From positions 1 through 31,358 of the forward strand of contig JAAVYX010000243.1 of assembly GCA_022791355.1 (NCBI GenBank): 31,358 bases of DNA. The letters are read 5' to 3'. The notes beneath the pieces are model-generated. The model was given only the letters and a program-made list of their open reading frames with translations, was not told the origin of the DNA and ran no database searches. The translations under genes were made by a program, and so were the position numbers. This document shows positions 7,846 through 15,649 of this stretch, one piece after another. The stretch's first letter is position 1; each line of letters starts with the position of its first letter. This DNA is from Clostridiales bacterium (GTDB lineage: Bacteria; Bacillota; Clostridia; Oscillospirales; Acutalibacteraceae).

Positions 7846-7882
7846 TATGCTTCTTACCCAATATCCGGCGGCCTTTTGGTTT

Positions 7883-9142
7883 TCAGAAACAGGCCGACGG
7901 ATTTTCGTCCGCCCTGCCGCGCGGCCGTATAACCGGGTCGGTCAGATCTGTCCCGCAGGGACGGGGACGGTCGACGGCCAGCCAATACAGGTCGTCCGCC
8001 CGACATTCTGATTGAAACACATCCAGCCCCCTTCTGTCAAGCTTTTCCATATCTTTGGCGCGCAGCAGCAGGGGCAGGCCTGACCGGCGGCCGGCTTCTT
8101 TGATAAAGGAGAGGCCTGTCTCGGAAAAACCCAGTACCCGGATGTAAGGAACCGGCTGGCGGAAATGCCGCCCGTCCAGCCCCAGGAAGGCCGAGAGGAC
8201 AATGCGCCGGATACGGGCCAAAGAATACCGCTTGACCTTGACGGCGGCCCAGAGCTGGTCTAAGGAACCGGCCTGCCGGACGGCGGCGTACAACCGGTTT
8301 TCCAGTCCCTCGCTCACGTCGGGCAGGGCGGCGAACTCCTCGAGCGACATACGCCGCAGCTGGGCCAGCACCGCCCGTTCCAGCCGTCCCGGCCGGCAGA
8401 GGCCCTGTTCCTCCAGCTCCTCCCGGAGAATGGGCCGCAGGCCGGCCGGGATATGGGTGAGGGCTTCGGCGGACCGCCCCTCCAACAGCAGCCGACGAAT
8501 CCCGGAGGCCGATAGGACGGGCGGGGCGGTTTCTCTATCCGGGGCGGCGGAGAAGCCGGCGTCGGGCAGGGCGGCGTCGTGGGCCGCGCCCAGACGGCGA
8601 ACGGGGATGGGGGAGAGCCGGACCCCCAGCCGGTTGGCGGCGGCCAGGTACTCTACGGCCAGGATATCGTTGGGACGGCGGAGCAGGGCGGCGGTCTGGG
8701 CCCCGTATAGGGCCTCTACGGCCTGCTGCCGGGCGGCGGCAAAGGGCAGGCCGGCGGCAAGTCCCGGCTCCAGACAGGCGCCCAGTCTGGGATCGTCTAC
8801 GGCCTGGGCCGCCCGCTGTAAGGCCGACGGATCCCCGCATTCGCAGCCGAAGGAGATGGCCTGACAGCCTAAAGCGGCCAGCAGACCGACGCCGCCCTCC
8901 GCGAAGTTTTGCGCGGTGGACATGGCCCAGGGCAGAGGCAGCTCGGCCACTAAATCCGCGCCGGCGGCCAGGGCCATCCGGGCCCGGCAGGTTTTGGAGA
9001 TAAGGGCCGGTTCCCCCCGCTGTACAAAGTTGCCGCTCATGACCACCGCCACCGGTCCGCCGCCCATGGCCTTGGCGGCGTCTAATTGGAGGGCGTGGCC
9101 CTTGTGGAAGGGATTGTATTCGGCGATAACGCCTGTGCGCAT
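7883..9142 (-). CDS. tmcAL: tRNA(Met) cytidine acetate ligase (TmcAL, YlbM family)
   Basis: TmcAL uses acetate and ATP to make N4-acetylcytidine at the wobble position of elongator tRNA(Met). The 419-residue length matches Bacillus YlbM. The nucleotidyltransferase core shows GVIAEYNPFHKGH (HxGH motif at 13-16) and SGNFVQRGEPA at the start, then the FAEGGVGLL segment, RRPNDILAVEYL in the middle, and SASGIRRLL, which corresponds to the ISTSSIR-like signature of the family. AGGAG lies ten bases or so upstream of the ATG at 9142. It is the first gene of a minus-strand pair with the mutarotase-like gene. Its need for acetate is of interest beside ackA, but that link is only circumstantial. Confidence 0.92.
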   Translation of the reverse strand: MRTGVIAEYNPFHKGHALQLDAAKAMGGGPVAVVMSGNFVQRGEPALISKTCRARMALAAGADLVAELPLPWAMSTAQNFAEGGVGLLAALGCQAISFGCECGDPSALQRAAQAVDDPRLGACLEPGLAAGLPFAAARQQAVEALYGAQTAALLRRPNDILAVEYLAAANRLGVRLSPIPVRRLGAAHDAALPDAGFSAAPDRETAPPVLSASGIRRLLLEGRSAEALTHIPAGLRPILREELEEQGLCRPGRLERAVLAQLRRMSLEEFAALPDVSEGLENRLYAAVRQAGSLDQLWAAVKVKRYSLARIRRIVLSAFLGLDGRHFRQPVPYIRVLGFSETGLSFIKEAGRRSGLPLLLRAKDMEKLDRRGLDVFQSECRADDLYWLAVDRPRPCGTDLTDPVIRPRGRADENPSACF

Positions 9143-9170
9143 AGGCGGGGCTCCTTTCTAAACTTCTTGC

Positions 9171-9199
9171 TTGTATCTCGATTTTTATAGGATTATAAT
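9171..9199 (+). promoter_or_regulatory. Sigma-A-type promoter candidate
   Basis: TTGTAT and a consensus TATAAT are separated by 17 bases. If used, the transcript would run through the inverted repeat at 9269-9399 before reaching the gene at 9498. ATTATAAT is itself palindromic, so the -10 might also serve tmcAL. Confidence 0.4.
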
Positions 9200-9268
9200 A
9201 GAAATAGATGTTTTTTTAGGGTCTTCCTTGCATGCCATGATGTTTTACGGGCTTGCTTTATCTTTTTG

Positions 9269-9399
9269 GTTTAGTAGGAGATTTCGCGCCAGGCGTCCTT
9301 TTATGGATACTCCAATCCCTGATCGCACGCCAGACGCTACTAGACACGGTAATGGAGAAATAACAAATACCTGGCGCGAAACTTCTCTCCCAGCTAAAC
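9269..9399. repeat. 131-bp inverted-repeat element, copy C (two cores head to head)
   Basis: The left end GTTTAGTAGGAG plus TTTCGCGCCAGG is mirrored at the right by CCTGGCGCGAAAC and TCCCAGCTAAAC. Each half is a recognisable copy of the core repeat found at 2029-2080, 6255-6326, 19703-19770 and 31220-31289: the right half on the plus strand from about 9335, the left half on the minus strand. Such a structure resembles a MITE with long imperfect terminal repeats. No open frame lies inside and no clear target-site duplication was seen. Confidence 0.75.
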
Positions 9400-9497
9400 A
9401 AAGAAATTTCCCACTAAGCAAAAAACAACAAGCTACGAAAAAAGTAAAAACAATGAAAAATCACCTGTTTAGCATATAAAAAAGAGGCGATCCGTTT

Positions 9498-9977
9498 ATG
9501 GGACATTTCGGTTTTTCCTACATTGGCTGCATCTATCTTTTGCTACTGTTTATCCCAAACGGGATTTGGGCAAAATATAAACCCAAGGACTACGACGCGC
9601 TGACGGGCCGAGAACCCAAGTTCCTGCGCTTGCTGGAAGGACTCGGCCAGGCCCTTACGACCTGCTGCTCCCTGGTTTTCGCGGATTTCAATCCCAAAGG
9701 CTGGTCGCTTTGGAGTCTGTGGCTGATAGGGTCCCTATGCTGTATGGCTTTATACGAAACGGGCTGGATCCGGTATTTTGCAGGCGGCCATACCCTGCGG
9801 GACATGTACCGTCCCCTTTGGGGCGTTCCGCTTCCGCTGGCCAGCCTGCCGGTCCTGGCTTTTTTGCTGTTGGGCGTATACGGCCGGGCGCTCTGGATGG
9901 TTGTGGCCGCTCTGCCCCTGGGCGTTGGCCACATCGGTATACACGCGCTCCATTGGCGGAGGATCAAATCCAGTTAG
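9498..9977 (+). CDS. Multi-pass membrane protein of unknown function
   Basis: The 159-residue protein has about five hydrophobic segments (near 7-24, 47-62, 69-89, 112-128 and 131-151). Conserved-looking strings are IPNGIWAKYKPKDY after the first helix, SLVFADFNPKGWSLW, YETGWIRYF, and the C-terminal GVGHIGIHALHW. I recall similar proteins in Clostridia with the IPN-W-K-KPKDY opening, but no assigned function. AGAGG lies about ten bases upstream of the ATG. It is a single-gene unit between a divergent tmcAL and the ackA promoter. Confidence 0.75.
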   Translation: MGHFGFSYIGCIYLLLLFIPNGIWAKYKPKDYDALTGREPKFLRLLEGLGQALTTCCSLVFADFNPKGWSLWSLWLIGSLCCMALYETGWIRYFAGGHTLRDMYRPLWGVPLPLASLPVLAFLLLGVYGRALWMVVAALPLGVGHIGIHALHWRRIKSS

Positions 9978-10031
9978 AAGGATAATTTGTCCGTTTTTTT
10001 TGAATTTCAAGGGAACTTTAGGCAAGAGACC

Positions 10032-10060
10032 TTGCAAAATTTGCCTTTATCTTGTATCAT
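10032..10060 (+). promoter_or_regulatory. Sigma-A-type promoter candidate for ackA
   Basis: TTGCAA and TATCAT are separated by exactly 17 bases, 118 bases upstream of the ackA start. An AT-rich run follows the -10. Confidence 0.5.
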
Positions 10061-10178
10061 AAAATATTGTAAAGATTCCGGACAGGTTGTATCGTTTAGG
10101 ATCCTGCCGCTATCATACCCTATTTTCGGCCGAGGCGCAAGCGGTTCCGGCCCGGCCCATCAAAATGGAGGAATCAAC

Positions 10179-11375
10179 GTGAAAATTCTGGTTGTAAACG
10201 CGGGCAGCTCGTCGCTGAAATATCAGCTCATCGATATGACCGATGAGAGCGTGCTGGCCAAGGGTATCTGCGAGCGCATCGGCGCCACTGGCAGCATCAG
10301 CCACAAGGTGGCCGACGGCCGCAAGTTCGAGGCCGACATTCCCATGCCCACCCATACCGAGGCCTTCCAGTGCCTGGTGGAGGCCCTCACCCAGGGCGAG
10401 CTGAAGGTCATCGACTCTATGAGCGAGATTTCAGCCGTTGGACACCGCATCGTCCAGGGCGGCGCTATTTTCTCCCAGTCCACCCTGGTGGACGATCAGG
10501 TCATTGAGGATATCGCGGGCCTGGCCGACCTGGCCCCGCTGCACAACGCGGCCCATGTGCTGGGCATCAAGGCCTGTATCGCCGCTTTGGGCAAGGATGT
10601 GCCCGAGGTCGTGGTCTTTGACACCTCCTTCCACCAGACCATGCCTCCCAAGGCTTACATGTATCCCATTCCCTACGAATACTATGAAAAGTACAAGGTC
10701 CGCCGCTACGGCTTCCACGGCACTTCCCACCGGTATGTCAGCGACCGCTGCGCCGCGCTCATGGGCAAGGATAAGAAGGACATTAAGATGATTACCTGTC
10801 ATCTGGGCAACGGCTGTTCCATTTCGGCTATCAAGGACGGCGTCTGCATTGATACCAGCATGGGCTTTACCCCGCTGGACGGCTTTATGATGGGTACCCG
10901 CACCGGCTCCATGGATCCTTCCGTTTTGACCTTTATCGCCGAAAAGGAAGGCATGTCCCCCAAGGAGATTTCGGATATGTGCAACAAGCAGTCGGGCCTG
11001 CTGGGCGTGTCCGGCCTGTCCAACGACGCGAGAGACGTCAACAGCGCCGCGCGGGAAGGAAACCAGCGGGCAAAGCTGGCCGTGGAGATGCAGCGGTATG
11101 AGGTGGCCAAGTTCGTGGGCTCCTATGCGGCGGCCATGAACGGGGTGGACGCCGTCGTCTTTACCGGCGGTATCGGCGAGAACGACCTCCGTATGCGGGA
11201 ATATGTCTGCGGTCAGCTGGGCTATCTGGGCGTAGTCATCGATCCGGAGCGCAATAAGTCCCAGGGCAAGGAAGTGGAACTGTCCACAACCGCGTCCAAG
11301 GTCAAGATCTGGGTTATCCCCACCAACGAGGAGCTGGTGATTGCCCGGGATACCCTGGCGCTGATTTCCAAATAA
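10179..11375 (+). CDS. ackA: Acetate kinase
   Basis: AckA converts acetyl phosphate and ADP to acetate and ATP, the last substrate-level step of many clostridial fermentations. The 398-residue protein opens with ILVVNAGSSSLKYQ and has RRYGFHGTSHRYV, HLGNGCSISA, GFTPLDGFMMGTRTGSMDPS and FTGGIGEND, all diagnostic of the family. I chose the GTG at 10179 because GGAGGA sits six bases upstream; the frame stays open for 192 bases further up without a binding site. The stop overlaps the ATG of the following aldo/keto reductase by one base (TAATG), which suggests coupled translation. No phosphotransacetylase gene lies nearby, unlike the common pta-ackA arrangement. Confidence 0.96.
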   Translation: MKILVVNAGSSSLKYQLIDMTDESVLAKGICERIGATGSISHKVADGRKFEADIPMPTHTEAFQCLVEALTQGELKVIDSMSEISAVGHRIVQGGAIFSQSTLVDDQVIEDIAGLADLAPLHNAAHVLGIKACIAALGKDVPEVVVFDTSFHQTMPPKAYMYPIPYEYYEKYKVRRYGFHGTSHRYVSDRCAALMGKDKKDIKMITCHLGNGCSISAIKDGVCIDTSMGFTPLDGFMMGTRTGSMDPSVLTFIAEKEGMSPKEISDMCNKQSGLLGVSGLSNDARDVNSAAREGNQRAKLAVEMQRYEVAKFVGSYAAAMNGVDAVVFTGGIGENDLRMREYVCGQLGYLGVVIDPERNKSQGKEVELSTTASKVKIWVIPTNEELVIARDTLALISK

Positions 11376-12340
11376 TGCGGACGGACTTTATTAAAGGGGC
11401 GGATGGAAATCTGCCCCTTTCTAAGATTGCGCTGGGCTGCTGTGATTTCGGCAGCAGAATCAGCGAGGCCGAGGCCTTCCGGCAGCTGGATATGTATTAC
11501 GACGCCGGCGGGCGGACGCTAGATACGGCCAGGATATACGCCGCTTGGCTGCCGGGCGGCGAGTCGGCCAGCGAGCGGACGGTGGGCCGGTGGCTGACCT
11601 CCCGGGGCCGCTGGGGCCAGGTGACGGTGGCGACCAAGGGCGGTCATCCGCCCCTTGCCGATATGCATGTCTCCCGGCTGTCGCCGGACGAGCTGGAAAG
11701 GGATTTGGAGGATAGTCTGCGCGCCCTGGGGACCGACTGTATCGACCTGTACTTTCTCCACCGGGACGACCCCAGCCGGCCGGCCGGGGAGATTATGGAT
11801 ACTCTGAACCGTTTTGTAAGGGCGGGGAAGACGCGGGCGTTGGGTGCCTCCAATTGGTCTGCGGCCCGTATCCAGGCGGCCAACGTCTGGGCCGAAGCCG
11901 CCGGTATGCAGCCCTTTTCGGTCTCTCAGATACAGTGGAGCCTGGCCGTATGCCGGCCGGAGGATTTCGGCGACGATACCCTCAAGTGTATGGACAGGAC
12001 GGAATACGCCGCTTACCTGGATATGGGCCTGCCGGTTATGGCCTACTCCTCTCAGGCCAAGGGGGTTCTGGCCAAATGGATTGGAGGAGAGAATCCCGCC
12101 GGCGGTTTTGCCCAGCGTCTGCTGAGGCCTGAGAACCGGGAGCGGGGAACGCGTCTGGCCGCTTTGAGCAGGAAAACAGGTATTTCCCCAGCCGCCCTTT
12201 CGGCGGCGTACATTACCTCCCAAAAACTGGACGGCTGCGCGATTGTCAGCGCGTCCCGGCCGGAGCAGCTGGCCGAAACCCTGACCGCGTCGAATCTTAC
12301 TCTGTCCGAGGAGCAGACGCGGTATCTGGAAGGACTGTAA
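11375..12340 (+). CDS. Aldo/keto reductase
   Basis: A 321-residue NAD(P)H-dependent oxidoreductase of the aldo/keto reductase superfamily. The catalytic tetrad can be placed at D50, Y55 (DTARIYAAW), K88 (VATKGGH) and H129 (LYFLHRDD). The cofactor-side C-terminal pattern SASRPEQLAETL matches the GxxxxxqleeNl region. The order of TIM-barrel strands is complete and the length is normal. Its start overlaps the ackA stop by one base, so the two are one transcription unit ending at the terminator at 12351. The substrate cannot be told from the sequence; the coupling to ackA hints at an aldehyde or sugar linked to fermentation, which is inference only. Confidence 0.9.
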   Translation: MRTDFIKGADGNLPLSKIALGCCDFGSRISEAEAFRQLDMYYDAGGRTLDTARIYAAWLPGGESASERTVGRWLTSRGRWGQVTVATKGGHPPLADMHVSRLSPDELERDLEDSLRALGTDCIDLYFLHRDDPSRPAGEIMDTLNRFVRAGKTRALGASNWSAARIQAANVWAEAAGMQPFSVSQIQWSLAVCRPEDFGDDTLKCMDRTEYAAYLDMGLPVMAYSSQAKGVLAKWIGGENPAGGFAQRLLRPENRERGTRLAALSRKTGISPAALSAAYITSQKLDGCAIVSASRPEQLAETLTASNLTLSEEQTRYLEGL

Positions 12341-12350
12341 AGTTGCCGTA

Positions 12351-12393
12351 AAAAGGCCTTTTATACCGGCGAAACGGTATAAAAGACCTTTTT
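12351..12393 (+). terminator. Rho-independent terminator of the ackA operon
   Basis: AAAAGG-C-CTTTTATACCG pairs with CGGTATAAAAG-A-CCTTTT with a single C/A mismatch and a six-base loop, and is followed by TTGTATTTTTA. The terminator begins ten bases after the reductase stop. Confidence 0.85.
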
Positions 12394-12569
12394 GTATTTT
12401 TAGCGGCGTGCGTCCGAAAAACGCGCGGCCTTGCTTTATCCTTTATTAGCAGGCGGAAAATTTCTCGCCTGCCGCTCTCAGCGAAATGAAACGCTGAAGC
12501 CAACCCTCGCATGAAACGATACAATAACACATATAGATTTTCTCTCTGCTTTTTCCTTCTAATTTCCCT

Positions 12570-12633
12570 TTCTTAAGCGCCGTCTCGCCGCTTTTTGGGG
12601 GTTCAAACAGAGATTCATGGCTTCGCTTAAGAA
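12570..12633. promoter_or_regulatory. Wide inverted repeat upstream of galK
   Basis: TTCTTAAGCG (12570-12579) and CGCTTAAGAA (12624-12633) are exact 10-bp inverted copies, 44 bases apart, ending 28 bases before the presumed -35. Each half contains the palindrome CTTAAG. It could be a regulator binding pair; no regulator gene is in the window. Confidence 0.4.
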
Positions 12634-12661
12634 TAGACATTCAAAAACTTTAACTTTTGGG

Positions 12662-12689
12662 TTGCAAATTTTTACAGTCGTGGTATATT
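12662..12689 (+). promoter_or_regulatory. Promoter candidate for galK
   Basis: TTGCAA and TATATT are separated by 16 bases, 79 bases upstream of the galK start; an alternative TATAAT lies five bases further on with a worse spacing. Confidence 0.45.
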
Positions 12690-12768
12690 TATAATTGTAT
12701 AAAATGGGGGCATATAGGAATGTAAGTCCTTAAACCTCTTTCCATACGAAAATAAAGGAGCTGAAAAT

Positions 12769-14043
12769 ATGCTGCTGATGGAAGAAAAAAAGGCGGTGGA
12801 ATCCGGCGGCTACGACGGAGATTTCCGCCTGCTGTACGGCGAGACCGAACAGGCCGCCCGGCGGTACGCCGCCGCCTGCGACGAATTCGCCGCGATTTTC
12901 GGCGACCAGCGGGAGGTCCGCTTTTTCAGCGCCCCGGGACGTACCGAGGTGGGCGGCAACCACACCGACCACCAGCGGGGCCGGGTGCTGGCCGGCAGCG
13001 TCAATCTGGACGTGATCGCCGTTGTTTCGCCAAATGATGAAAGCGTGGTTCGTATCCAGTCGGCCGGTTTTCCTATGGATACGGTCAGTCTTGCCGACCT
13101 GTCCGCCCAAAAGGAGGAAGAGGGTCGGGCCGCCAGCCTGATCCGGGGCATGTGCGCCCGTATGGCCGAGCTGGGATATAGGGTGCAGGGTTTCGACGCA
13201 TACACCACTTCCAACGTTCTTAAGGGATCGGGGCTTTCCTCCTCCGCCGCCTTTGAGGTGCTTATCGGCGTGATTATCAGCGCGTTTTCGGGCGGCGCAG
13301 CCGACCCGGTGGAGATCGCCCAGGCGGCCCAGTATGCCGAAAACGTTTATTTTGGCAAGCCCTGCGGCCTTATGGATCAGATGGCCAGCTCGGTGGGCGG
13401 CTTTACGGCTATCGACTTTGCCGACCCCAAAAATCCGGTGATTGAAAAGGTGGACTTTGATTTCGCCCACAGCGGCTATAAGCTTTGTATTGTAGATACC
13501 GGCGGCAACCATGCCGACCTGACGGGAGACTACGCCGACATCACCGCCGAGATGAAGGCTGTGGCCGGGTTGTTCGGCAAACAGTTTCTCCGGGAGGTGG
13601 AGGAGTCCGATTTTTACGGAAACATCGCCCGGGTAAAGCGGGAATGCGGCGACCGGTCCGCCCTGCGCGCCGCCCACTTTTTTGCCGATAACCGGCGGGC
13701 GGCAGAGGAGAGGGACGCTTTAAAGTCTGGGGACTTTGCCGGCTTTTTGCGGCTGGTCAATGCCTCTGGCAGGTCTTCCTATATGTATTTGCAAAACGTC
13801 TTTTCCACCTCCGCGCCTACCGAGCAGGGCCTTTCTTTGGCCCTTTGTCTGACCGAACGGTATCTGGACGGCAGGGGCGCTTTCCGGGTGCACGGCGGCG
13901 GTTTTGCGGGTACCATCCAGGCCTTTGTGCCCGAGGCGGTTCTGGAGGGCTACCGACAGATTATGGACAGCGTTTTCGGAGAAGGCGCCTGCCATGTGCT
14001 GGATATCCGTCCGGTGGGCGGATATCCGCTAAAGGGCGCGTAA
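12769..14043 (+). CDS. galK: Galactokinase
   Basis: GalK phosphorylates alpha-D-galactose at C1, the first committed Leloir step, in the cytosol. The 424-residue GHMP kinase shows the galactose-binding signature SAPGRTEVGGNHTDHQ (54-69), the ATP loop LKGSGLSSSAAFEV (151-164), the CGLMDQMAS segment (199-207, D203 as likely base) and a C-terminal VHGGGFAGTIQAF. The signature reads GGNHTDHQ instead of the textbook IGEHTDYN; I believe this is a common form in Clostridia. AAAGGAG lies eight bases upstream of the start. galT follows after 338 non-coding bases on the same strand, so the two may share a transcript with a structured spacer or be separately driven. galE is absent from the window. Confidence 0.95.
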   Translation: MLLMEEKKAVESGGYDGDFRLLYGETEQAARRYAAACDEFAAIFGDQREVRFFSAPGRTEVGGNHTDHQRGRVLAGSVNLDVIAVVSPNDESVVRIQSAGFPMDTVSLADLSAQKEEEGRAASLIRGMCARMAELGYRVQGFDAYTTSNVLKGSGLSSSAAFEVLIGVIISAFSGGAADPVEIAQAAQYAENVYFGKPCGLMDQMASSVGGFTAIDFADPKNPVIEKVDFDFAHSGYKLCIVDTGGNHADLTGDYADITAEMKAVAGLFGKQFLREVEESDFYGNIARVKRECGDRSALRAAHFFADNRRAAEERDALKSGDFAGFLRLVNASGRSSYMYLQNVFSTSAPTEQGLSLALCLTERYLDGRGAFRVHGGGFAGTIQAFVPEAVLEGYRQIMDSVFGEGACHVLDIRPVGGYPLKGA

Positions 14044-14381
14044 ATCCTAAAATGTAAGGCGGCCCGCATAGGCTGTTCTGGCGCTATGCGCCTCTATGTC
14101 GCTTCCCGGGTCGGGACGCTCTGCAAAGCAGAGCGCATAAGCTTTTCCGGAGCGCCGGCGTTGCTTCCTAGGTCAAGACGCCGGACAGAGGTTTGGTTAA
14201 AAGCCAAACTGGGATGCCAGCGAGGGGCCTTAGGGAGCCCTTCGTAAAATGTACGCAAAGCGTATAAAGGGAAGCGGCCGCCGACGGCCGCCGACCGTAT
14301 CTTAAAGATACGGCCTGTCCAAATCCCGCCGCGGGACAGGCCGTCTCCCCAGCCGCAGCGGCAGCGGAAGAGTGAAATGAT
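14044..14381 (+). other. Structured spacer between galK and galT
   Basis: This 338-base spacer is unusually rich in perfect stems: CGCTCTGC/GCAGAGCG near 14120, TACGC/GCGTA near 14252, CCGTATCTT/AAGATACGG (14295-14313) and ACGGCCTGTCC/GGACAGGCCGT (14310-14344). The last two share the ACGG at 14310-14313, so they cannot form fully at the same time. No T-run follows either stem and no promoter was recognised. The spacer also contains AAGGCGGCCCGCATAGGCTG (14056-14075), nearly the same as 6701-6720. Confidence 0.5.
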
Positions 14382-15356
14382 ATGGCTGAACTGCGTTATC
14401 ATCCCCTGACCAAGGATTGGGTCATGATCGCCTCTCACCGGCAGGGCCGGCCACAGATGCCCAAGGACTACTGCCCTTTCTGTCCCGGCTCCGGCAAGGT
14501 GCCCGAGCATTTTGACGTTTACGAATACGACAACGATTTTCCCGCCCTTTCCCAGAATCCGCCCGAACCCGACCCGGTGGCCACGGGGTTTTACAAGACC
14601 GCCCCGGCCTACGGCAAGTGCGAGGTTATTCTCTATTCCCCCGACCACACCGCGACTCTGCCCGAGCTGCCGGTGGAGCACATCGCCAAGCTGGTGGACC
14701 TGTGGGTGGAGCGGTTCCAGGCCATGAAGGCCGACCCCAAAATCAAATATGTCTTTATTTTCGAAAACCGAGGCGAGTTGGTGGGCGTTACCATGCCTCA
14801 TCCCCACGGGCAGATGTACGGCTATTCCTTTGTTCCTAAGAAGCTGGAACTGGAACTTTGCTCGGCCAAGGAGCACTTTGAGAAGACCGGCCGCTGTATT
14901 TTTGACGATATGCTCTTAGAGGAGCAGAAGGCCGGGCAGCGCATTATTTTTGAAAACGAGCATTTTTCAGTATTCCTGCCCTTTTTCTGCGAGTATCCGT
15001 ATGGGGTTTATATCATGTCTAAGCGTCACGTAGGCTCCATCGATCAGTTTACCGACGAGGAGAAAAGGAGTCTGGCCGCTACTTTGCAGGAGACCGCCGG
15101 TATGCTGGACAGTCTGTTCGGCTTCAAGTTCCCTTATATGATGTGTATGCACAACGCGCCGGTCAACGGGGAGGATACCAGCGACTATTATCATTTTCAT
15201 ATCGAGTTTTTCCCGCCCCTGCGCAGCGCCGATAAGCAGAAGTTTAACGCCTCCAGCGAAACCGGCGCGTGGGCCCACTGCAACCCCACCGCGCCCGAAG
15301 AGAAAGCGGAAGAGCTGAGAGAGGCCCATAAAAGATTCATAGAGCGGCAGGATTGA
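14382..15356 (+). CDS. galT: Galactose-1-phosphate uridylyltransferase, class I
   Basis: GalT swaps galactose-1-phosphate with UDP-glucose to give UDP-galactose and glucose-1-phosphate. The 324-residue protein of the HIT superfamily carries the class I signature FENRGELVGVTMPHPHGQ (127-144), in which H142 is the nucleophile that becomes uridylylated. C31 and C34 in YCPFCPG, with H89 in SPDHTA, look like the metal site. The second half has the expected IIFENEHFSVFLPFF and YHFHIEFFPP motifs. The ribosome binding site (GGAAG) is weak. It belongs with galK upstream; an OadG/OadB operon with its own promoter follows. Confidence 0.95.
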   Translation: MAELRYHPLTKDWVMIASHRQGRPQMPKDYCPFCPGSGKVPEHFDVYEYDNDFPALSQNPPEPDPVATGFYKTAPAYGKCEVILYSPDHTATLPELPVEHIAKLVDLWVERFQAMKADPKIKYVFIFENRGELVGVTMPHPHGQMYGYSFVPKKLELELCSAKEHFEKTGRCIFDDMLLEEQKAGQRIIFENEHFSVFLPFFCEYPYGVYIMSKRHVGSIDQFTDEEKRSLAATLQETAGMLDSLFGFKFPYMMCMHNAPVNGEDTSDYYHFHIEFFPPLRSADKQKFNASSETGAWAHCNPTAPEEKAEELREAHKRFIERQD

Positions 15357-15564
15357 GCGATTATATAGACGCGGGTAAGGAAGGAGCGGCAGCCGCCCGC
15401 CTCTACATAACAAGTCGCCCAGACCGCATACTTTTTTATTGCCCAGTCCCCGCTGTCTTATTTTTTTATCGCCTGTGAAAAAGGCATAATATCCGAAAAA
15501 AGCCGGAACTTTTCCCTGTGAATTTGTGTGGGTGGATGAAAGTGGAAGAACTTGCGGTTTTTGG

Positions 15565-15593
15565 TTGAATCCGGCGGGGTTTTACAGTATAAT
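15565..15593 (+). promoter_or_regulatory. Strong promoter of the oadG-oadB unit
   Basis: TTGAAT and a consensus TATAAT are separated by 17 bases, 57 bases before the oadG start. It is the best promoter match in the window. Confidence 0.7.
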
Positions 15594-15649
15594 AATCTTG
15601 TATGTTAAAAAATGCACAATCTTAATTGTGAGAGCGGAGAGGTGCGTAT

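Larger units (their letters stand above)
9143..9497. other. Divergent intergenic region with an inverted repeat element
   Basis: The 355 bases between tmcAL (minus) and the membrane-protein gene (plus) contain a plus-strand promoter candidate at 9171-9199 and the palindromic repeat at 9269-9399. Nothing else was recognised. Confidence 0.6.
12394..12768. other. galK upstream region
   Basis: The 375 bases before galK contain two small hairpins (GCAGGCG/CGCCTGC and CAGCG/CGCTG between 12450 and 12497), the wide inverted repeat at 12570-12633 and a promoter candidate at 12662-12689. A string ATATAGATTTTCTC near 12531 resembles part of the repeat blocks at 6328 and 31318. No gene was found. Confidence 0.5.

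Noticed and set aside
12730..13677. Minus-strand open frame of 315 codons over galK
   Set aside because: Shadow of galK; no ribosome binding site and no recognisable domain.
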